This document shows positions 59,766-64,000 of a stretch of 64,000 nucleotides of DNA, one piece after another (position 1 is the stretch's first letter; the number at the start of each line of letters is the position of its first letter). The position numbers and the translations under genes were made by a program. The DNA is from CAYPAV01 sp964408805 (GTDB lineage Bacteria > Pseudomonadota > Alphaproteobacteria > UBA8366): the NCBI GenBank assembly GCA_964408805.1, contig CAYPAV010000002.1, positions 1-64,000 on the forward strand, read 5' to 3'. The notes under the pieces are model-generated. The model made no database searches, was not told where the DNA came from, and was given only the letters and a program-made list of their open reading frames with translations.

Positions 59766-60859
59766 GCCGCCGGTCCGTCGTCAACGGTATCACCTTCCAC
59801 GCCCGGGCCTTCGCCGAGATAGAGGCGGCTCCCGAGATAGCGGTCGAGCGTGAAGCGCACCAGGACACCGAGGATGGCGGCCACGGGCACCGCCAGCAGG
59901 ATGCCGACGAAGCCGAACACGGCCCCGCCCGCCATCAGCGCGAAGATGATCCAGACCCCGTGCAGATTGACCCGCTCGCCGACCAGTTTTGGGGTCAGGA
60001 AATTCCCCTCGATCACTTGTCCCACGAAGAATACGGCGACGATCAATCCAATATCGGTCATGTTGTCGAAATGCACGAGCGCGAGCCCGAGCCCGACGGC
60101 AAAGCCGCTCAGCATGCCGACATAGGGGATGAAGGACAGCAGCCCCGTGGCCAGCCCCACCACGGCACCGAAGGGAAGGCCGAAGATCGACAACCCGATC
60201 GCGTAGAAGACGCCGAGCAAAATGCAGACCATGAACTGCCCCCGTACGAACCCCGCCAGGGTCTCGTCGACCAGGGTGGCCTGGGCGCGGATGGTCTCGA
60301 CATGGTCTCGCGGCAGCCATCCGTCGACGGTCGCGACCAGACGATCCCAATCGCGCAACAGATAGAAGGCGACGACCGGCGTGACGACGGCGAGAGAGAC
60401 GAGATTAACGAGTGCGCCTAGTCCGCTCGCCAGACGCCCCAGAACGGCGCCCAGGACCTTCGCCGCATCGCCGATCGATTCGCGAAGGAATTTCTCGATC
60501 CCGAGGCCGCCATCCGGATCGGCGCCGACGACCGTTTCGATCAGCGGCCTGGCCATGTCGCCGATGCGGGCGATGAGATCGGGCAGGCCGGCTACGAATT
60601 CGGCGAATTGCCGGTAGAGCACCGGCGCCAACACGGCCAGCGCGATCGCCACCAGAATAAAGAAGCAGACCGTGACGATCGTGGTCGCCACCGTTCGCGA
60701 ACACCCCCATTCCTCCAGGCGATCGCAAACCGGATCGAGAAAATAGGCAACCGCGAGCCCGACCAGAAACGGCAACAGGATCGACTCGAACACGAGCACG
60801 AGCCCGAGGAACGCCGCGAAGGCCGCAATCCAGATCATGGTTTGGCGCGTCGTCGTCAT
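59762..60859 (-). CDS. AI-2E family transporter (PerM-like)
   Basis: This is a 365-residue inner-membrane protein with about eight helices, starting at MTTTRQTMIWIAAFAAF (60859), overlapping the preceding gene by 4 bp. Hallmarks: LLPFLVGLAVAYFLDPVCDRLE, FYLLRDWDRLVATVDGWLPR, and FIPYVGMLSGFAVGLGLALV plus VGQVIEGNFLTPKLVGERVNLH. Members move varied solutes or ions; here the substrate is unknown. It is syntenic with hdaA in many Rhodospirillales. Confidence 0.9.
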   Translation of the reverse strand: MTTTRQTMIWIAAFAAFLGLVLVFESILLPFLVGLAVAYFLDPVCDRLEEWGCSRTVATTIVTVCFFILVAIALAVLAPVLYRQFAEFVAGLPDLIARIGDMARPLIETVVGADPDGGLGIEKFLRESIGDAAKVLGAVLGRLASGLGALVNLVSLAVVTPVVAFYLLRDWDRLVATVDGWLPRDHVETIRAQATLVDETLAGFVRGQFMVCILLGVFYAIGLSIFGLPFGAVVGLATGLLSFIPYVGMLSGFAVGLGLALVHFDNMTDIGLIVAVFFVGQVIEGNFLTPKLVGERVNLHGVWIIFALMAGGAVFGFVGILLAVPVAAILGVLVRFTLDRYLGSRLYLGEGPGVEGDTVDDGPAA

Positions 60860-61431
60860 TCGCCCGGCTCCTCGATCATCGCGGAAATTTCCCGCCCACC
60901 GTCGGGCGACATCCAGCGGGCCATGTAAAGCGCACCCGAAATCATCGTCGTCAAGGCGACCACGTAGATCAGAATGGCGGCAAGGGCCAAGGTGTTCAAT
61001 CCGATGCCCGCATGCGCCAGAACCAGGGAAACGAGCAGGATCTGCAGCACCGTGTTCAGTTTGCTGACGAACAGGGGAACGATCTTGACCTCGAGATCGA
61101 CGAGCCGGGACAACAGCACGCCACCGACGATCAGGAGATCGCGAACGATCGCGAGAAAGACCAGCCACGCGGGCAGCAGTCCCGCATGCCCCGCGGCCAG
61201 GTAGACGCCGATCAGGAGGCATTTGTCGGCGATCGGATCGAGGTAGACGCCAAGCGGCGTGACCGCATCCAATTGCTTGGCGAGAAACCCGTCCAGAAGA
61301 TCGGTAAGTCCCGCCGCGACGACGAGCCAGAAGGCGGCGGCAATGTTGCCATCGACGATCAGCCATCCGATCACGGGCACCGCGGCGATGCGCAAGAACG
61401 TTACCGCGTTCGGCAAATGGCGTAATACCAC
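60856..61431 (-). CDS. CDP-alcohol phosphatidyltransferase family protein
   Basis: This is a 191-residue membrane enzyme with an N-terminal LPNAVTFLRIAAVPVIG (PgsA-like). The catalytic motif is D-L-L-D-G-F-L-A-K then x8-G-x3-D-x3-D (LGVYLDPIADK), where the usual AR is AK. It probably makes a phosphatidyl-alcohol such as PGP from CDP-diacylglycerol, but the canonical pgsA may be elsewhere. About five helices. Coupled to PerM and hdaA. Confidence 0.88.
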   Translation of the reverse strand: MVLRHLPNAVTFLRIAAVPVIGWLIVDGNIAAAFWLVVAAGLTDLLDGFLAKQLDAVTPLGVYLDPIADKCLLIGVYLAAGHAGLLPAWLVFLAIVRDLLIVGGVLLSRLVDLEVKIVPLFVSKLNTVLQILLVSLVLAHAGIGLNTLALAAILIYVVALTTMISGALYMARWMSPDGGREISAMIEEPGE

Positions 61432-61460
61432 GGAGTTGCCCTCCTCCCCCCGGGATCCCG

Positions 61461-62579
61461 CTAGCGCTTGTCGCCGAGACGCACGACATAGGCGCCCCGC
61501 TTGGCGACGAAATCGAAGTCGAGATTACTCTGCGCCATGGCCAGCCGAAGTTGATCCGGACCGCCGGAATAGCGCAGCGATACCTTGGCCTCCTTGATCG
61601 AAACCCGTTCCAGCGAAAACTCGATGATCGTCGACACTTGGGCCAACCGCGCGCGGATCTTCAACCAATGCCCGAGCGATTTCAGAGGCACGAACACGCT
61701 CAAGCGCTGGCTGCCCGACAATTTCTGGAGGTTATCGCGCTTCCAATCCTCCTCGGCCCGGATGATCAATGCCTCGACCGCCTCGCGCAGCAGAAACTCG
61801 ATACCGTCCGCCGCCTTCGCCGAAAAGCCGCGCACGAAGGTCCGGCCCGCATCGGCGCGGCCAAAGCGGGTCATCGAGACTTGCACCGCCAGGTCCCCGC
61901 TTCGGGGATCGATCTGCAACTCGGCTACCGTGACCAGGGTCCCGATCGCATCGTATTTCTTCGCAACCTGCCGAAGCCGCGCCTCCTCGCCGTTCAGCGC
62001 CTGCTCCGCGCTGATCACCGCGACATCGGAATAATCCCCGAGCGGGATCATTAGCGGCAGCAAGCCGTCCGGCGGCGGCCGGCGCGCCCAGGCGTTGAAC
62101 CAAGGGTTCGGGTCATCCCAAAGCAGCACCGATCCCGCTACTCGATAGACCGGCAGAACGACGACGGGCTGGCTCACGGTCTCGGCGATCGACAGGCCGT
62201 GCCGGCGCAACAATTCGCGGACCGCGCGCCGCTTGAAGCGAATACTCAAATCGGCCAGATAGCGGCCGCCGCCGAATTTCTCGTCATTGACGGCGAAATC
62301 GCGAATGGTGTTGCCGACCGCCTTGGCATCGAGCTCGGGCAGCCGGTCATAATCGTCGCGAAGTGTGATCTTCTCGATCAGGCGTTGCAGCGCGTCAAGC
62401 TGCGCTTTCTCGATACCCTGGGTTTTCGCGGTCAGTTCGTCGGTTGCGCGTTCATCGACGCGAATCTTGGCGACCGTATAAAGATCGGCCCCCGACACCT
62501 CGCGCGTGATCGTCGATGAGAAGACGAACGACAGGAGCACAAGAAGGGTCGCACCCCCGACACCGCGGCGATCGGACAT
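61461..62579 (-). CDS. DUF2066 secreted protein
   Basis: This is a 372-residue protein with a signal peptide (TLLVLLSFVFSSTITREVSG). AKIRVDERATDELTAKTQGIEKAQLDAL then a conserved GGRYLADLSIRFKRRAVRELLRRHG match the DUF2066 family found near purM/hda in proteobacteria. The C-terminal half is typical but unnamed. The function is unknown; gene order suggests a link to the envelope. First gene of the set ending at hdaA; its start abuts the divergent purM. Confidence 0.85.
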   Translation of the reverse strand: MSDRRGVGGATLLVLLSFVFSSTITREVSGADLYTVAKIRVDERATDELTAKTQGIEKAQLDALQRLIEKITLRDDYDRLPELDAKAVGNTIRDFAVNDEKFGGGRYLADLSIRFKRRAVRELLRRHGLSIAETVSQPVVVLPVYRVAGSVLLWDDPNPWFNAWARRPPPDGLLPLMIPLGDYSDVAVISAEQALNGEEARLRQVAKKYDAIGTLVTVAELQIDPRSGDLAVQVSMTRFGRADAGRTFVRGFSAKAADGIEFLLREAVEALIIRAEEDWKRDNLQKLSGSQRLSVFVPLKSLGHWLKIRARLAQVSTIIEFSLERVSIKEAKVSLRYSGGPDQLRLAMAQSNLDFDFVAKRGAYVVRLGDKR

Positions 62580-63703
62580 TGCAAACGCCTCTGGATGAAG
62601 TATTTTCGGCTCGACGTTTATACAAGCTTCGCCAAGAGGACGCCATATCCCGCCAACCGCCCAAGGACGCCCTGACCTACCGTGACGCCGGCGTCGATAT
62701 CGATGCCGGGAACGCGTTGGTCGACGCCATCAAGCCCTTGGCGCTGGCCACCGCCAGGCGCGGCGCCGATGCCGATCTCGGCGGGTTCGGCGGCGTCTTC
62801 GACCCGAAGGCGGCCGGATACAACGACCCTCTCCTGGTTGCCGCGACGGATGGCGTGGGGACGAAGCTGAAAATCGCCTTCGCCGCCGACCTCCACGATA
62901 CGGTCGGCATCGATCTTGTCGCCATGTGCGTCAACGATCTCGTCGTGCAAGGTGCCGAGCCGTTGTTTTTCCTGGATTATTTCGCAACGGGCGCGTTGCG
63001 ACCCGGAATAGCCGAAGCCGTTGTGGCAGGGGTCGCTGCGGGCTGCAAGACCGCCGGCTGCGCGCTAATCGGCGGCGAGACGGCGGAAATGCCGGGCATG
63101 TACGGCGACGGCAAATACGATCTCGCGGGGTTCGCGGTCGGCGCGGTCGAGCGGGACCGCCTTCTGACCGGCGATCAGGCGGAAGACGGCGACGTCATTC
63201 TCGGCCTTGCCTCGAGCGGCGTTCATTCGAACGGCTTCTCGCTGGCGCGTCGGGTGGTCGAGCGGTCCGGGCTGGAACTCGAAACTCCGGCTCCCTTCGA
63301 TACGACCCAAAGCCTGGCCGCGGCCCTGCTGACGCCGACTCGGATCTACGTCAGGGCCTGCCTCGCCGCCCGCGACGCCGGCCAGGTCACCGGTTTCGCC
63401 CATATCACGGGCGGCGGATTGCTGGAAAACCTGCCGCGCGCCCTGCCCTCCGGCCTCGGAGCGGAACTCGACCGCGCCGCCTGGCCGATACCACCCGTTT
63501 TCGATTGGATTGCCGAGGCGGGCGGCGTCGAGGCCGCCGAAATGGCGCGCACCTTCAATATGGGCATCGGCATGGCGGTCATCGTAAACCCCGGTTCGGT
63601 CGAGGCCGTGACGACGGCGCTGGAACGTGAAGGCGAAACCGTCCATCGAATCGGCCGGGTCAAGCTGTCGGACGACACGGAACGTGTCGCGTTCAAGGCT
63701 TAG
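62579..63703 (+). CDS. purM: Phosphoribosylformylglycinamidine cyclo-ligase
   Basis: PurM makes aminoimidazole ribotide from FGAM with ATP. The core is intact: YRDAGVDIDAGNALVDAIKP, GGFGGVFDPKAAGYNDPLLVAATDGVGTKLKIA, VNDLVVQGAEPLFFLDYFATG, GGETAEMPGMYG and GLASSGVHSNGFSLAR. Core similarity begins near ALTYRDAG (about 62670), but the only in-frame standard starts before it are TTG at 62579 and ATG at 62516, which both press into the divergent DUF2066 gene. I give the TTG; the true start is uncertain. It is an AIRS-fold relative of SelD but lacks the SelD Cys/Sec, so it is not SelD. Confidence 0.92.
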   Translation: MQTPLDEVFSARRLYKLRQEDAISRQPPKDALTYRDAGVDIDAGNALVDAIKPLALATARRGADADLGGFGGVFDPKAAGYNDPLLVAATDGVGTKLKIAFAADLHDTVGIDLVAMCVNDLVVQGAEPLFFLDYFATGALRPGIAEAVVAGVAAGCKTAGCALIGGETAEMPGMYGDGKYDLAGFAVGAVERDRLLTGDQAEDGDVILGLASSGVHSNGFSLARRVVERSGLELETPAPFDTTQSLAAALLTPTRIYVRACLAARDAGQVTGFAHITGGGLLENLPRALPSGLGAELDRAAWPIPPVFDWIAEAGGVEAAEMARTFNMGIGMAVIVNPGSVEAVTTALEREGETVHRIGRVKLSDDTERVAFKA

Positions 63704-63706
63704 CGC

Positions 63707-64000
63707 ATGGCGGAGAAACTCAAAATCGCAGTCCTGATCTCCGGGCGCGGCAGCAACCTTCAAGCGCTGATCGATTCCTGCGGCAATGCCGAGTTTCCGG
63801 TGGAAATCGTCTGTGTGATTTCAAACGAACCAGGTGCGGCGGGACTCGATCGGGCGGCCGCAGCGGGAATCGCGACCGATGTCGTGCCGCACCGGGATTT
63901 CGAAAGCCGCGAAACCTTCGAGGACGAACTCGATGCCCGTATCCGGACCGCCGGGGCCGAGTTGATCGCCCTCGCGGGGTTCATGCGGCTGCTGACGGGC
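63707..64000 (+). CDS. purN: Phosphoribosylglycinamide formyltransferase PurN (partial)
   Basis: The first 98 codons are present and the gene runs off the window. MAEKLKIAVLISGRGSNLQA is the PurN start with the GAR-binding loop, CVISNEPGAAGLDRA and VPHRDFESRETF are typical, and ELIALAGFMRLLTG is the conserved region before the formyl-transfer site. The His and Asp catalytic residues lie beyond the end. It starts 3 bases after purM, as in many bacteria. Confidence 0.93.
   Translation, partial: MAEKLKIAVLISGRGSNLQALIDSCGNAEFPVEIVCVISNEPGAAGLDRAAAAGIATDVVPHRDFESRETFEDELDARIRTAGAELIALAGFMRLLTG

Noticed and set aside
62579..63703. SelD (selenophosphate synthetase) to match the selenoprotein
   Set aside because: The AIRS-fold gene has clear PurM motifs and no SelD Cys/Sec motif, and purN follows it.
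1..64000. CRISPR arrays or insertion sequences
   Set aside because: No regularly spaced repeats, cas genes or transposase motifs were seen.

Overview
The window comes from a high-GC alphaproteobacterium, most likely a Rhodospirillales-like or related uncultured lineage. This rests on a divK-pleD pair, an EipB (DUF1849) protein, an HdaA-type DnaA relative, GatCAB next to pyrB-pyrC with an apparently non-catalytic dihydroorotase, and a purN/purM, DUF2066, CDP-alcohol transferase, PerM, hdaA, ppk-ppx neighbourhood. Genes are packed tightly, with many 1-8 bp start/stop overlaps. There is no rRNA, CRISPR array or complete transposon. The only RNA gene is tRNA-Ser(GCU).

Layout. (1) 0-1.7 kb: small, poorly conserved ORFs and a recombinase-cassette HTH protein on the 3' side of tRNA-Ser, probably the edge of an integrated element. 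(2) 1.8-12.3 kb: a TauD-type dioxygenase; a secreted caspase-like protein; a UGSC-family selenoprotein whose frame runs through UGA at 4902-4904 with a good SECIS-like hairpin just after it; a CinA-like protein; the tungstate importer tupBCA; its probable HTH/PBP regulator; and rimO. (3) 12.3-25.4 kb: accessory metabolism and transport with marked gene decay: a GST lacking its N-terminal domain, a TauD-type gene with internal deletions, a LysR gene fused by deletion to a beheaded livH, and an ABC ATPase interrupted by UAG. The segment also holds an intact three-gene Sco-type operon encoding two cysteine-bearing secreted proteins. (4) 25.4-27.7 kb: an MFS transporter and an orphan histidine kinase. 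(5) 27.7-64 kb: conserved housekeeping genes: gatCAB, ruvX, pyrB-pyrC, plsY, dprA, topA, rnr, an S41 protease, a NUDIX protein, rpmG (too short for usual ORF cutoffs), divK-pleD, ROK kinase-dinB, eipB, a hydroxyacid dehydrogenase, a diguanylate cyclase, slyX-aspS, rnd-M23, ppk-ppx, sixA, hdaA-perM-CDP-alcohol transferase-DUF2066, and purM-purN (cut by the window end).

The most notable item is the selenoprotein. Read naively it would be annotated as two unrelated ORFs (4587-4904 and 4923-6320). Read through UGA it is one 577-residue protein with a Cys-Sec-Gly-Ser-Cys centre at residues 105-109. Selenium use (inferred) and tungstate import (TupBCA) would both fit an organism that uses Mo/W and Sec enzymes such as formate dehydrogenase, although none is encoded here. 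All family names come from recognising protein motifs by eye; no database search was run.
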